DNA of 64,000 nucleotides from UBA6522 sp963664945 (GCA_963664945.1 OY761822.1:806001-870000); one strand, 5' to 3'. Numbered from the stretch's first letter, positions 50,583 to 61,075 are shown. A program made the numbers and translations. The notes: a model not told the origin generated them from the letters alone.

Positions 50583-53500
50583 CTACCTCTCGGCGACCAG
50601 GGGCAGCGGTGGAGGCGCGCTGACCGCGGATATCTTGGCCGGGTCCCGCCGCCTGCGTTCGGCGAGAACCCGCTTGTAGTCCGTCGGCATGACCTTGACG
50701 AATTGAGCCAGCGCCCCGGACCAGCCCTCGAGCACGGTCGCCGCCACGCTCGAACCGGTGTACTGCCGGTGCGCCTCGATCAGGCGCCGCAATTCGGCGA
50801 CGTCCGAGGGATCCTCGACGCCTTCCAGCTCAACGGTCTCGGTATTGCAACGCGTGTCGAAACGGCTTTGCGGGTCCCAGACGTAGGCGACCCCCCCGGA
50901 CATGCCGGCGGCGAAGTTTCGGCCCGTCGGGCCGAGAATCACCGCGCAGCCGCCGGTCATGTACTCGCAACCATGATCGCCCACGCCTTCAATGACCGCT
51001 TCGGCGCCGCTGTTGCGAACGCAGAACCGCTCGGCCGCGCGTCCCCGGAAGAACGCCCGGCCGCCGGTGGCGCCATACAGGGCGACATTGCCGATGATGA
51101 CATTCTCCTCCGGAACAAACGTGCTCTGCCGCGGCGGGTAAACGACCAGCCGGCCGCCGGACAGGCCCTTGCCGACGTAATCGTTGCTGTCGCCCTCGAG
51201 CTCCAGGGTGATTCCCCTCGCAAGAAACGCCCCGAAGCTCTGCCCGGCCGAGCCGTCCAGCTTGATGTGGATGGTGTCGTCGGGCAGCGCGGCTTCGCCC
51301 CTGGCCTTGACCACCTCGTGGCTGAGAATCGTTCCCACCGTGCGGTTGGTATTGACTATGGGCAGGTCCAGCCGGACCCGGCGGCCGTGGCGGATCGCCT
51401 CCTGGGAAAGTTCCACCAGCCGTTGGTCCAGCGCCTTCTCCAAGCCGTGATCCTGGGCGATGGCGCATCTGACCTCGACGTCCTCGTGGGGCTTGATCGC
51501 GGGCGACAGTATGGGTGTCAAATCAAGACCGTCGGCCTTCCAGTGGTCGACCGCGTCGCGGGTCTCGAGCGCGTCGACGCGACCGATCATGTCGTCCATG
51601 CGGCGGAAGCCCATTTGCGCCATCAGTTCCCGTGCCTCCCCGGCCACCAGGAACAGGTAGTTGACAACGTGCTCGGGCGTGCCGGTGAATTTCTCGCGCA
51701 GCACGGGATCCTGGGTCGCGATCCCCACCGGACAGGTGTTGAGATGACACTTGCGCATCATGATGCAGCCCAGGGCGATCAGCGGACCCGTGGAGAAGCC
51801 CATCTCCTCGGCACCGAGCAAAGCGGCGATCACCACGTCCCGCCCGGTCTTCAATCCACCGTCGGTCTGCAGAACGACGCGGCTGCGAAGGTCGTTCATC
51901 ACCAGGGTCTGATGCGTTTCGGCAATGCCCAGTTCCCACGGCAGACCGGCGTGCTTGATGCTGGTGAGCGGCGAGGCGCCCGTGCCGCCGGAATCGCCGG
52001 AGATCAGGATGTGATCGGAGTGCGCCTTGGCCACGCCCGCGGCAATGGTGCCCACGCCCACCTCCGACACCAGCTTGACGCTGATGCGGGCATCGGGGTT
52101 GGAGTTCTTCAGATCGTGGATGAGCTGGGCGAGATCCTCAATGGAGTAGATGTCGTGGTGCGGCGGAGGACTGATGAGCCCCACCCCCGGCGTGGAGTAG
52201 CGAATCCGCGCGATGGTCTCGTCCACCTTGCGTCCCGGGAGTTCGCCGCCTTCCCCGGGCTTGGCGCCCTGGGCCATCTTGATCTGCAACTCGTCGGAGT
52301 TGGTCAGGTACCAGATGGTGACGCCGAAACGGCCAGAGGCCACCTGCTTGATGGCCGAGCGCATGGAATCGCCGGACGGCAGCGGCCGGTACCGCTCGGG
52401 GTCTTCCCCGCCTTCGCCGGTATTGCTGCGGCCGCCGATGCGGTTCATCGCCACCGCCAGGGACTCGTGCGCCTCCGCCGAGATCGAGCCGAAACTCATG
52501 GCGCCCGTGCAGAATCGCTTGACGATTTCCCTGGCGGGCTCGACTTCTTCCAGCGGGATGGCGGGACCTTCCACCTCCGTCTTCAGGCGCAGCAATCCCC
52601 GCAGCGTGCAATTGGCGCGCGCTTCGTCATTGGCCTGTTCGGCGAATTGCGCATACGCGCGGCCGGAGCCGGTGCGCGCGGACTGCTGCAGCGCCGAGAT
52701 GACGACGGGGTCCCAGCCGTGGCGCTCGCCCCGGCTGCGCCAGTGGAATTCGCCAGGGTTGGGCAGCGCCGCGAGCCGGTCCCGCCCCTTGCCGGGATAT
52801 CCCAGCGCGTGCCGCCGCAGCGACTCCTGTTCCAGCACGTCCATCCCGACGCCCTGGAGCCGGCTCGCCGTGCCGGCGAAGCACCGCTCGATGACCTCGT
52901 CGGCGAGCCCCACGGCCTCGAAAATCTGCGCCCCCTTGTAGGACTGCAGCGTGGAGATGCCCATCTTCGCCATGACCTTGAGCATGCCCTTGGCCACGCC
53001 CTTGCGGTACGCCGCGACCACCGCCCGGTCGTCGGGATGCCTGGCGGGATCCAGCAGCCCTTCCGCGCGCGCGTCCGAAAGCGCCTCGAACGCCAGGTAC
53101 GGGTTGATGGCGTCGGCGCCGTAGCCGACCAGCAGGCAGTGATGGTGAACTTCGCGCGCCTCGCCCGTTTCGAGCACGATGCCGATCCGGGTGCGTTTCG
53201 CCCGGCGGACCAGGTGATGGTGCACCGCGCCGCAGGCGGCCAGGCTGCTGATGGGTACGCGGTCTTCCCCGACATTCCGGTCCGAAAGGACCACGATGCT
53301 GTAACCCCCGTCGATGGCCGTCTCCGCCTCGGCGCAGATACGGTCCAGCGCGCCGGCCATGCCTCCGTCCGCGAGATCGCCGGAGAAGGTGATGTCGATG
53401 GTCCTGCTCCGCCAGCCGCGATAGTCCAGGCGTTTCAACGCCGCCAGCTCTTCGTTGTCGAGGATGGGGTGGGGCAACCGCAGCCGGTGGGCGTGCTTGC

Positions 53501-55211
53501 GCGTGGTTTCCAGCAGATTGGGCTCCGGTCCGACGTAACACTCCAGCGACATGATCACTTCTTCCCGGATCGAATCGATCGGGGGATTGGTGACCTGGGC
53601 GAACAGTTGCTTGAAGTAGTCGTAGAGCATGCGGGGCTGATCGCTGAGGCATGCCAGGGCCGCGTCGTTGCCCATGGAACCCACCGGGTCGCGCAGTTGC
53701 TCCACCAGCGGCCGCAGCATGAACTGCATGGTTTCGACGGTGTAGCCGAACGCCTGCATCCTGGGCAGCAAGGTCGAGGCGTCCAGTCCCGGCACAGGCT
53801 CCCCTGCCGCGGACGGCAGTTCCCCGAGCGTGAGCCGTTCCGACTTCAGCCACTCGCCATACGGCGCCCGGTCGGCGAATTCCTGCTTCAATTCCTCGTC
53901 CGGCACCAGTCGGCCGGATACGAAATCGACGAGAAACATGCGCCCGGGTTCAAGCCGGCCCTTGTACTTGACCATGGCCGGGTCCACCGGCAGCACGCCG
54001 ACCTCGCTGGCCATGATGACCCTGTCGTCGTGGGTGAGGTAGTAGCGGCTGGGCCTGAGGCCGTTGCGGTCCAGCACCGCGCCGATGTAGTGGCCGTCGG
54101 AGAAGGCGATGGACGCCGGCCCGTCCCAGGGCTCCATCACGCAGGAGTGAAATTCGTAGAACGCCCGCTTGTTCTCGGGCATCAGGGCATTTTTCTGCCA
54201 CGCCTCCGGGATCATCATCATGACCGACTCCTGCAGCGTGCGACCGGTCATGAGCAGAAACTCCAGCACATTGTCGAACACGCCGGAATCGGAGCAGTCC
54301 GGTTCCACCACCGGGAACAACTTCTCGATGGAATCGCCGAACAACTCCGTGTGGGCCACGCCCTGGCGCGCGGCCATCCAGTTCTCGTTGCCCCGCAGCG
54401 TATTGATCTCGCCGTTATGGCTCATGAAGCGGTTGGGTTGCGCCCGGTCCCAGCTTGGGAAGGTATTTGTCGAGAACCGTGAATGAACCATGGCCAGGTG
54501 GGACGTGTAGTCGGGTTGGCGAAGATCGGGATAGAACGCCATCAACTGACCGGGCGTGAGCATTCCCTTGTAGATGAGCACCTTGGTGGAAAGGCTGGAC
54601 ACGTAGAACGCCTTGCGCTCGCTCATGCCGCGGTCGGAGCGAAGCAGGTGGCTTGCCCGCTTGCGGATCAGGTAAAGCTTGCGCTCGAAGGCATCGCCCT
54701 CGAGTCCCTCGCCGGCAGTGATGAACACCTGCTCGATGTGGGGTGCCGCCGCCAGTGCCGTGGGGCCGATGCCGGCTTCCCGCGGGCGGGTGGGCACCCG
54801 CCGCCAGCCGGCCAGGTTCTGGCCTTCCCCGGCGCAGATTCGGGCCACCGCCTGCTTGCATTTCTCCCGCTGCGCCGGGTCAGTGGGAAGGAAGACGACT
54901 CCCGCGGAGAATTTCCCGGGCTGGGGCAGGACCTGGCCCAGTTCGTCGCGGGCGACCCGTGCGAGAAACTCGCGGGGGAGAGCTGTCAGTATTCCGGCGC
55001 CGTCTCCGGTAGCCTCCTCCGCACCGCGGGCGCCGCGGTGATCCATGCTGCACAGCAGGTGTTCGGCGTCGGTAATGATTTCATGGCTGCGCCGGCCCTT
55101 GACGTGGGCCACAAAGCCGACGCCACAGCTATCGTGCTCCCGGTCGGGAGAGTACAAGCCGTTTGGCGGCGGAGAGCCGCCCGCCGACCGGATGTCGTTG
55201 TTCCGATCCAT
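50583..55211 (-). CDS. gltB: glutamate synthase large subunit GltB
   Basis: A 1542-residue protein. The class II glutaminase nucleophile is the Cys of EHDSCGVGFVAHVKG (Cys29), so a ~28-residue propeptide is expected. The central and FMN domains contain GGRSNTGEGGEDPERY and ISGDSGGTGASPLTSIKHAG. The 3Fe-4S ligands are in CHLNTCPVG. The C-terminal beta-helix has GATGGRAFFRGRAAERF. It forms glutamate from glutamine and 2-oxoglutarate with GltD. Confidence 0.98.
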   Translation of the reverse strand: MDRNNDIRSAGGSPPPNGLYSPDREHDSCGVGFVAHVKGRRSHEIITDAEHLLCSMDHRGARGAEEATGDGAGILTALPREFLARVARDELGQVLPQPGKFSAGVVFLPTDPAQREKCKQAVARICAGEGQNLAGWRRVPTRPREAGIGPTALAAAPHIEQVFITAGEGLEGDAFERKLYLIRKRASHLLRSDRGMSERKAFYVSSLSTKVLIYKGMLTPGQLMAFYPDLRQPDYTSHLAMVHSRFSTNTFPSWDRAQPNRFMSHNGEINTLRGNENWMAARQGVAHTELFGDSIEKLFPVVEPDCSDSGVFDNVLEFLLMTGRTLQESVMMMIPEAWQKNALMPENKRAFYEFHSCVMEPWDGPASIAFSDGHYIGAVLDRNGLRPSRYYLTHDDRVIMASEVGVLPVDPAMVKYKGRLEPGRMFLVDFVSGRLVPDEELKQEFADRAPYGEWLKSERLTLGELPSAAGEPVPGLDASTLLPRMQAFGYTVETMQFMLRPLVEQLRDPVGSMGNDAALACLSDQPRMLYDYFKQLFAQVTNPPIDSIREEVIMSLECYVGPEPNLLETTRKHAHRLRLPHPILDNEELAALKRLDYRGWRSRTIDITFSGDLADGGMAGALDRICAEAETAIDGGYSIVVLSDRNVGEDRVPISSLAACGAVHHHLVRRAKRTRIGIVLETGEAREVHHHCLLVGYGADAINPYLAFEALSDARAEGLLDPARHPDDRAVVAAYRKGVAKGMLKVMAKMGISTLQSYKGAQIFEAVGLADEVIERCFAGTASRLQGVGMDVLEQESLRRHALGYPGKGRDRLAALPNPGEFHWRSRGERHGWDPVVISALQQSARTGSGRAYAQFAEQANDEARANCTLRGLLRLKTEVEGPAIPLEEVEPAREIVKRFCTGAMSFGSISAEAHESLAVAMNRIGGRSNTGEGGEDPERYRPLPSGDSMRSAIKQVASGRFGVTIWYLTNSDELQIKMAQGAKPGEGGELPGRKVDETIARIRYSTPGVGLISPPPHHDIYSIEDLAQLIHDLKNSNPDARISVKLVSEVGVGTIAAGVAKAHSDHILISGDSGGTGASPLTSIKHAGLPWELGIAETHQTLVMNDLRSRVVLQTDGGLKTGRDVVIAALLGAEEMGFSTGPLIALGCIMMRKCHLNTCPVGIATQDPVLREKFTGTPEHVVNYLFLVAGEARELMAQMGFRRMDDMIGRVDALETRDAVDHWKADGLDLTPILSPAIKPHEDVEVRCAIAQDHGLEKALDQRLVELSQEAIRHGRRVRLDLPIVNTNRTVGTILSHEVVKARGEAALPDDTIHIKLDGSAGQSFGAFLARGITLELEGDSNDYVGKGLSGGRLVVYPPRQSTFVPEENVIIGNVALYGATGGRAFFRGRAAERFCVRNSGAEAVIEGVGDHGCEYMTGGCAVILGPTGRNFAAGMSGGVAYVWDPQSRFDTRCNTETVELEGVEDPSDVAELRRLIEAHRQYTGSSVAATVLEGWSGALAQFVKVMPTDYKRVLAERRRRDPAKISAVSAPPPLPLVAER

Positions 55212-55710
55212 TCGTCCCTTGGGAGGGCCAATGCTCCATCATACTTTCGCCGGGCATATCGCCCGCGGCGTTCACCTTGGGGCCCGCAAATTCTACGCTT
55301 TCGGCTTGGCGCACAATCAGCGCGGGTGAATCCGACCGGTCCGGGCCTTTTCCGGGCACGTCGGAGCCGGTTTCGAGCACCGACACGGGAGTCTTCGGAC
55401 CATGGCCGGCGGCGATTATAGCATTGACTTCGCGAACCTCTATTGGGGGAAACGAACGGTGACGTTGCAGTGGGCCACCTATCGCGACGCCGCCGATCAA
55501 TGCAGCCCGTCGAGAATCCGGGGCGGCATCCATCCGCCCGCTGACGACATTCCCGGCCGTCATATCGGCGAGCAGGTGGGACAGGACGCGTTCGCCCTCG
55601 CCAGTGCCTATTTCGATGGGGCGGGATAGCCGGCGCGCGGTCACCGGCGCCGCTTTCGGTTAGAATCGCGCCACCTCCAAGCCACCGCACCCACCGGTCG
55701 CCGCAAACCC
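55212..55710. other. 499-bp divergent gltB/trpS gap, no clear gene
   Basis: Both strands carry open frames, the longest being 171 codons on the minus strand (55129-55644), but none shows a domain, membrane segment or plausible ribosome-binding site. The gap must contain the promoters of gltB and trpS. No tryptophan leader peptide or attenuator was recognised. Confidence 0.45.
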
Positions 55711-56712
55711 ATGGAAACCGTACTGACAGGAATCACCACCACCGGCGTGCCGCACATCGGCAACTACGTGGGCGCGATTCGGCCCACGGTCATCGCCAGT
55801 CGGGACAAGAGCGTCAGGTCCTTCTACTTCGTGGCCGATTACCACTCCCTCATCAAGAGCGGCGACCCGGACCAACTGGCGCGGTCGACGCTGGAAGTCG
55901 CCGCAAGCTGGCTGGCCGCCGGCCTGGATCCCGGCTGCGTGTTCTACCGTCAGTCGGATATCCCGGAGATCATGGAGCTGACCTGGGTGCTGACCTGCAT
56001 GACCGCCAAGGGCCTGATGAACCGGGCCCATGCCTACAAGGCAGCCGTGGCAGAAAACGAAGCCCGGCGCAACCGCGACCCGGACAAGGCCATCACCATG
56101 GGCCTTTATTCCTATCCGGTCCTGATGGCCGCCGACATCCTCATGTTCAAGGCCCACAAGGTGCCCGTGGGCCGCGACCAGATCCAGCACGTGGAGATGG
56201 CACGGGATATCGCCGGGCGATTCAACCATCACTTCGGCAATACTTTCGTGCTGCCCGAAGCCGTGGTGGACGAAAACACCGCCGTGCTGCCCGGCCTGGA
56301 CGGGCGCAAGATGTCCAAGAGCTACGCCAACACGATCCCGCTGTTCGTCCCGGAGAAGCGGTTGCGCAAGCTGATCATGCGGATCAAGACGAACTCCCAG
56401 GAGCCCGGCGAGCCGAAGGATCCCGACACCAGCGCGCTGTATGCCATCTACCGGGCCTTCTGCACCGACGAGGAAGCTGAAGCCATTCGCGAGCGGTACC
56501 GCGCCGGAATCGCCTGGGGCGAGATGAAGCAGGTGCTGTTCGAATACCTCAACGACCAGCTCAAGGGCCCCCGCGAGGAATACGAGCGATTGGTCGATGC
56601 GCCCGACTACGTGGAACGCGTGCTCCGCCGGGGCGCCGAAAAGGCCCGCGAAGTGAGCCGCCCGTTCATGGACGAGATCCGACGCGCCGTGGGGTTTCGC
56701 CCGCTTGGTTAG
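55711..56712 (+). CDS. trpS: tryptophanyl-tRNA synthetase
   Basis: A 333-residue class I synthetase: HIGH-type motif GVPHIGNYVGAIRPT, ADYHSLI, the substrate region MGLYSYPVLMAADILMFKAH and VPVGRDQIQHVEMARDIA, and KMSKS motif GRKMSKSYANTI. Its TAG stop is the first triplet of a long inverted repeat (56710-56872). Confidence 0.97.
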   Translation: METVLTGITTTGVPHIGNYVGAIRPTVIASRDKSVRSFYFVADYHSLIKSGDPDQLARSTLEVAASWLAAGLDPGCVFYRQSDIPEIMELTWVLTCMTAKGLMNRAHAYKAAVAENEARRNRDPDKAITMGLYSYPVLMAADILMFKAHKVPVGRDQIQHVEMARDIAGRFNHHFGNTFVLPEAVVDENTAVLPGLDGRKMSKSYANTIPLFVPEKRLRKLIMRIKTNSQEPGEPKDPDTSALYAIYRAFCTDEEAEAIRERYRAGIAWGEMKQVLFEYLNDQLKGPREEYERLVDAPDYVERVLRRGAEKAREVSRPFMDEIRRAVGFRPLG

Positions 56713-56872
56713 CAGCCCGTGGCAATAGTCCCGCGGCATTCGACCGACGATTCATCCCGGCCGGCTGCGTTGCTCGCCGGTCGAATATTCCCGATATTCT
56801 CCCTCCTCGCGCCTTGCCGGCCGGGCGACTCGCCGGTCTCGGTGCTCGCGCGACTATTGCCACGGGCTGTTA
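56710..56872. repeat. stop-linked long inverted repeat, copy 2
   Basis: Arms 56710-56735 (TAGCAGCCCGTGGCAATAG start) and 56847-56872 pair with two mismatches in 26. The left end is the trpS stop codon. The inner right side has CTCGCCGGTCTCGG, as in copy 1 after mutM. The interior is ~70 bp longer than in copy 1. Between the convergent genes trpS and uvrA. Confidence 0.8.
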
Positions 56873-56959
56873 GGGCGTATCAGCGCTATCCTGGTTAGTG
56901 CCATCCCCGAAAGCTCAGTCCGGCGCAATTCACTGAGCGGCACCAACCTCCGCGAGGCC

Positions 56960-59836
56960 CTAACCCCTGAGCGGTTCCGACGCCTGGGCAGCGGCCGTGC
57001 GCCGGCCGCCGCGCAGCACGCCTCGCAGCGCCCGCCCGGTATGGGATGCATCCAGCGCCGCCACCGCTTCCGGCGGACCCTCGGCGATCACGTTGCCGCC
57101 GCCGGAACCGCCCTCTGGCCCCAGATCGACGATCCAGTCCGCGGTCTTGATCACGTCGAGATTGTGCTCGATGATGACCACCGAATTGCCCTGGTCGCGG
57201 AGCCGGTAGAGCACCTCCAGAAGCTGGGCGATATCGTGAAAGTGCAGCCCGGTGGTGGGCTCATCGAGGATGTAGAGCGTCGAGCCCGTGCTGCGCTTGG
57301 AAAGTTCCTTGGCGAGCTTGATGCGCTGCGCCTCACCCCCGGACAGTGTCGTGGCACTTTGTCCCAGTTGGATATAACTCAGCCCGACGGCCATCAGCGT
57401 GTCGAGTTTGGACGCGATCCGCGGCACGTTGCGCAAGAACGCCGAGGCTTCCTCGACCGTCATCTGCAGCACGTCGTGAATCGACTTGCCCTTGTAGCGG
57501 ATATCCAGCGTTTCGCGGTTGTAGCGCTTGCCCTCGCAGACGTCGCAGGCCACGTAGATGTCCGGCAGGAAATGCATCTCCACCTTGATGACGCCGTCGC
57601 CCTGGCAGGATTCGCAGCGGCCGCCCCTGACGTTGAAGCTGAACCGTCCGGGCCGGTAGCCGCGGGAGCGTGACTCCTGGGTGGCGGCAAACAGTTCCCG
57701 AATGGGCGAGAACAATCCGGTATAGGTCGCCGGATTGGAGCGGGGAGTGCGCCCGATGGGGCTCTGGCTGATCTCGATGACCCGGTTGATCAGCGCAAGG
57801 CCTTCGATGTCGTCGCAGGGCGCAGGGTCATAGTTGGTGCGGTTGACGTGGCCTGCGGCCAGCCGGTACAGGGTGTCGTTGATCAGGGTGCTCTTGCCCG
57901 AGCCGGACACGCCGGTGACGCACGTGATCAGGCCCAGCGGAATCGCAACGTCGATGCCGTTCAGGTTGTTGCCCCGGGCGCCGCGAATGCCGATCACGGC
58001 CTGGGGGTCGAACTCGCGCCGTTGGGCGGGCAGGGGAATCTGCCGCCTTCCCGCCAGGTATTGTCCGGTCAGCGAAGCCGGATTCGAGCGGATCTCTTCG
58101 GGCGTGCCCTGGGCAACGACGCGGCCGCCGTGCACGCCGGCGCCCGGCCCCAGGTCGACCACGTGATCCGCCGCCAGCATCGCTTCGGCGTCGTGTTCCA
58201 CGATCAGGACGGAGTTGCCCAGGTCCCTGAGGTGCCGCAGGGTATCCAGAAGCCGGTGGTGATCGCGCTGATGCAAACCGATCGAGGGCTCGTCAAGGAT
58301 GTACATCACGCCCACCAGCCCGGAGCCGATCTGGCTGGCGAGCCGTATTCGCTGGGCTTCACCGCCGGACAGCGTCTCCGCGCTGCGGTCCAGCGTCAGG
58401 TAGTCCAGGCCCACGTCCGCCAGGAAACCCAGCCGGTTGCGAATCTCCTTCACGACCCGGTCGGCAACCTCGGCGCGCCATCCCTCAAGCTCAAGGTCCT
58501 CGAAGAACCCGAGCGTCCGACCGACGCTGCCGGAGGTGATATCGGGCAGCGCCCGCCCACCCACCTGGACATGCCGCGCGGCTTCGTTCAGGCGAGATCC
58601 GCCGCAGCCCTCGCACGGCTGCGTACTCTGGTAATTGCCCAGAGCCGCCCGTACCGCATTGGACTCGGTCTCCCGGTATCGCCGCTGCATGTTCGGAATG
58701 ATGCCCTCAAAGGAGTGCTTCCACTGCCGCTCGCCGCCGCGCTCGTTAACATACCGGAACTCGATCCGCCGGCCGCAGCTGCCGTAGAGCACGATGTCTC
58801 GAATCCTTTCGGGGAGTTCCTGGAATGGCGTTTCGACGTCGAAATCGTAGTGCGCCGCCAGCGACTTGATGAGGTGGAAGTAATACGAATTGTTCCGATC
58901 CCAGCTGCGCACCGCACCGCCCGCCAGCGAAAGGTGCGGGTGGCGTACCACGCGGCGGGGGTCGAAGAACCGCTGCACGCCGAGGCCATCGCACTTCTGG
59001 CAGGCGCCGATGGGACTGTTGAACGAAAACAGCCGCGGCTCCAGTTCCGGGATTCCGTAACCGCAGACCGGGCAGGAAAACTTGCCGGAAAAGACCATCG
59101 GCTCCCGGTCGGGCTCGTCCATGAAGGCGACTTGGGCCACGCCATCGGCCAGCGCCAGGGTGGTTTCGAACGACTCGGCCAGGCGCAGGCGGGCCTCGGG
59201 ACGCACGCGAAGCCGGTCCACGACGGTCTCGATGGTGTGGTTGTAGTTGCGGTCCAGCGTCGGCGGTTTGTCCAGGTCGCAGACCGTCCCGTCGACACGC
59301 ACACGCACGAACCCGCGTGCCCGCAGTTCCGCGAGCGTGTCGGCGTGTGTTCCCTTTCTGGCAGTTACAACCGGGGCCAGCAGCATGACGCGAGTGCCTT
59401 CCTGAAGGCTCAACACCTGGTCCACCATCTGCGAGACGCTCTGCGCATCCAGCGCGGTGTCGTGGGTCGGGCAGCGCGGCACGCCGGCGCGGGCAAACAG
59501 CAGCCGCAGGTAGTCGTAGATCTCCGTGACCGTCCCGACGGTTGAACGCGGATTGTGGGATGCGGACTTCTGCTCGATGGAGATGGCCGGCGACAGCCCC
59601 TCGATGTGGTCCACCGCGGGCTTCGCCATCACCGAGAGAAATTGCCGCGCGTACGTGGACAGAGATTCCACGTAACGGCGCTGCCCCTCGGCGTAGACCG
59701 TGTCGAACGCCAGCGAGGACTTGCCCGATCCGGACAGGCCGGTCAACACGATCATCCTGTCCCGGGGCAGATCGAGATCGATGCCCTTCAGGTTGTGAGT
59801 CCGCGCGCCGCGGATTCGTATATGGGTGGTGGACAC
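56960..59836 (-). CDS. uvrA: excinuclease ABC subunit A
   Basis: About 958 residues from GTG 59836 (STTHIRIRGARTHNLKGIDL, the usual UvrA start); the open frame extends 39 codons upstream. The two ABC ATPase halves have GLSGSGKSSLAFDT and GVSGSGKSTLINDT, signatures LSGGEAQRIRLA and LSGGEAQRIKLA, and Walker B LYILDEPTTGLHFHD. Zinc modules contain CPVCGYG with CQKCDGLG, and CESCQGDG with CDVCEGKRYN. It recognises DNA damage with UvrB. Confidence 0.97.
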   Translation of the reverse strand: MSTTHIRIRGARTHNLKGIDLDLPRDRMIVLTGLSGSGKSSLAFDTVYAEGQRRYVESLSTYARQFLSVMAKPAVDHIEGLSPAISIEQKSASHNPRSTVGTVTEIYDYLRLLFARAGVPRCPTHDTALDAQSVSQMVDQVLSLQEGTRVMLLAPVVTARKGTHADTLAELRARGFVRVRVDGTVCDLDKPPTLDRNYNHTIETVVDRLRVRPEARLRLAESFETTLALADGVAQVAFMDEPDREPMVFSGKFSCPVCGYGIPELEPRLFSFNSPIGACQKCDGLGVQRFFDPRRVVRHPHLSLAGGAVRSWDRNNSYYFHLIKSLAAHYDFDVETPFQELPERIRDIVLYGSCGRRIEFRYVNERGGERQWKHSFEGIIPNMQRRYRETESNAVRAALGNYQSTQPCEGCGGSRLNEAARHVQVGGRALPDITSGSVGRTLGFFEDLELEGWRAEVADRVVKEIRNRLGFLADVGLDYLTLDRSAETLSGGEAQRIRLASQIGSGLVGVMYILDEPSIGLHQRDHHRLLDTLRHLRDLGNSVLIVEHDAEAMLAADHVVDLGPGAGVHGGRVVAQGTPEEIRSNPASLTGQYLAGRRQIPLPAQRREFDPQAVIGIRGARGNNLNGIDVAIPLGLITCVTGVSGSGKSTLINDTLYRLAAGHVNRTNYDPAPCDDIEGLALINRVIEISQSPIGRTPRSNPATYTGLFSPIRELFAATQESRSRGYRPGRFSFNVRGGRCESCQGDGVIKVEMHFLPDIYVACDVCEGKRYNRETLDIRYKGKSIHDVLQMTVEEASAFLRNVPRIASKLDTLMAVGLSYIQLGQSATTLSGGEAQRIKLAKELSKRSTGSTLYILDEPTTGLHFHDIAQLLEVLYRLRDQGNSVVIIEHNLDVIKTADWIVDLGPEGGSGGGNVIAEGPPEAVAALDASHTGRALRGVLRGGRRTAAAQASEPLRG

Positions 59837-60051
59837 GTCCGGTGGGCCAGAGTCAACGCAATCCCCTACTATACGCCGTCCAAAAACCGCAGCGCAAAAT
59901 AGCCGGTGGACGGGCCGGAAATGCGCCACGCGAAATGCGCATTTCCCGGTCAAATGACAAGATTGCCGGATGGCACGAGGCGCGCTACGGCGTACAATGG
60001 CAGCTTGTCAGGCAGCCGTCGCGGACGGCCCAAATTTCCGGGGTAAGATTA

Positions 60052-60498
60052 ATGGCAAGAGGCATCAACAAGGTCATCCTCGTCGGCAACCTGGGGGCGG
60101 ATCCGGACACCCGGTACATGCCCAGCGGCGACGCCGTCACCAACATCCGTCTGGCGACCAGCAGGTCGTGGAAGGACAGGAACACCGGCGAACAGCAGGA
60201 GCGCACCGAATGGCATCGGGTTGCGTTGTTCCGCGGTATGGCGGAAACAGCGGCCCAGTACCTGCGCAAGGGTTCGCGGGTCTATATCGAAGGCGAACTG
60301 CGCACCCGCAAGTGGCAGGACCGCGACGGCAACGACCGCTACACGACGGAAGTGGTGGTCGATGGGTTTAGAGGCGAGATGGTCATGCTTGACGGGCGTT
60401 CCGATTCATCCGCCCCGGCGCCCATGCCCGCCCGCGGGGTGGCGGAGCAGCCGGCGTCCACCGGCACCGACGATCTGGACGACGACATCCCGTTCTAG
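60052..60498 (+). CDS. ssb: single-stranded DNA-binding protein
   Basis: 148 residues from ATG 60052. The OB fold starts MARGINKVILVGNLGADPDT and includes ERTEWHRVALFRGMAETAA and GSRVYIEGELRTRKWQD. A low-complexity linker of ~25 residues leads to the acidic tip DDLDDDIPF that binds repair and replication partners. Divergent from uvrA, the standard gammaproteobacterial arrangement. Confidence 0.97.
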   Translation: MARGINKVILVGNLGADPDTRYMPSGDAVTNIRLATSRSWKDRNTGEQQERTEWHRVALFRGMAETAAQYLRKGSRVYIEGELRTRKWQDRDGNDRYTTEVVVDGFRGEMVMLDGRSDSSAPAPMPARGVAEQPASTGTDDLDDDIPF

Positions 60499-60552
60499 GA
60501 GTTTTCGCAGCGGGCTCGCTGCGCTGACGCGCAGGGAACTTTGTCCACGCAC

Positions 60553-60570
60553 GCGACGCGGGAGCGTCGC
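60553..60570 (+). terminator. hairpin downstream of ssb
   Basis: GCGACGC, loop GGGA, GCGTCGC, followed by ATTATGTT. A second stem, GCAGCG/CGCTGC at 60507-60522, lies just before it. The T-run is weak, so this is a possible terminator only. Confidence 0.4.
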
Positions 60571-60733
60571 ATTATGTTAAATGGCGCCAACGTAACCTAT
60601 TGAAATAACAGGAGTCTGAATTTAGTTCCATGCAAGCTTGCGCCCACTATTGGAGTGCGCTGGGAATGGTTTGGCAGAGATTCGATAGTGCGGCTCCGCC
60701 CTTGCGCTCCATAACGCCAATTCGGCCGATCCC

Positions 60734-61075
60734 TTGTTGAGCAACTTTGGGCAAGCGCTGGGCGATCTGCTTGGTACACTGGTCGAAGGAGGAGAACGGG
60801 AACACCGTTTTCCGGGACGTTTGAGCGCGGCTTTCCTGGGTAGTGCCGCCATGCACTTGGGAATGCTTGCGAGAAACAGTGGTTTGGTCAGCGCGACTCC
60901 AAGTGTTCCAATTGAAATATTTCTGGTGATTGCAGTTGTTTGTGTGGCCTATTGTGCGTTTTTCGGTTTGGTGGTCGCCGTCGGTAACGTAAGGGGTTCG
61001 CTCGTTCGGCACTTCTTTTTTGGGGCATTTCTACCCACGTTTGCATACTCGCTGGCGCGTTTGGCGACCATTTGA
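60734..61075 (+). CDS. unknown small membrane protein
   Basis: A 113-residue protein with an amphipathic start (MLSNFGQALGDLLGTLVEGG) and two or three hydrophobic segments (IEIFLVIAVVCVAYCAFFG, FFFGAFLPTFAYSLARLA). No family recognised. The exported-protein gene at 61125 follows on the same strand, so they may form a pair. Confidence 0.5.
   Translation: MLSNFGQALGDLLGTLVEGGEREHRFPGRLSAAFLGSAAMHLGMLARNSGLVSATPSVPIEIFLVIAVVCVAYCAFFGLVVAVGNVRGSLVRHFFFGAFLPTFAYSLARLATI

Noticed and set aside
50703..54482. 1259-codon open frame antisense to gltB
   Set aside because: gltB is complete and certain; the antisense frame has no recognisable domain.
55129..55644. 171-codon minus-strand frame upstream of gltB
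   Set aside because: No motif, overlaps the gltB start, no ribosome-binding site; treated as non-coding promoter region.
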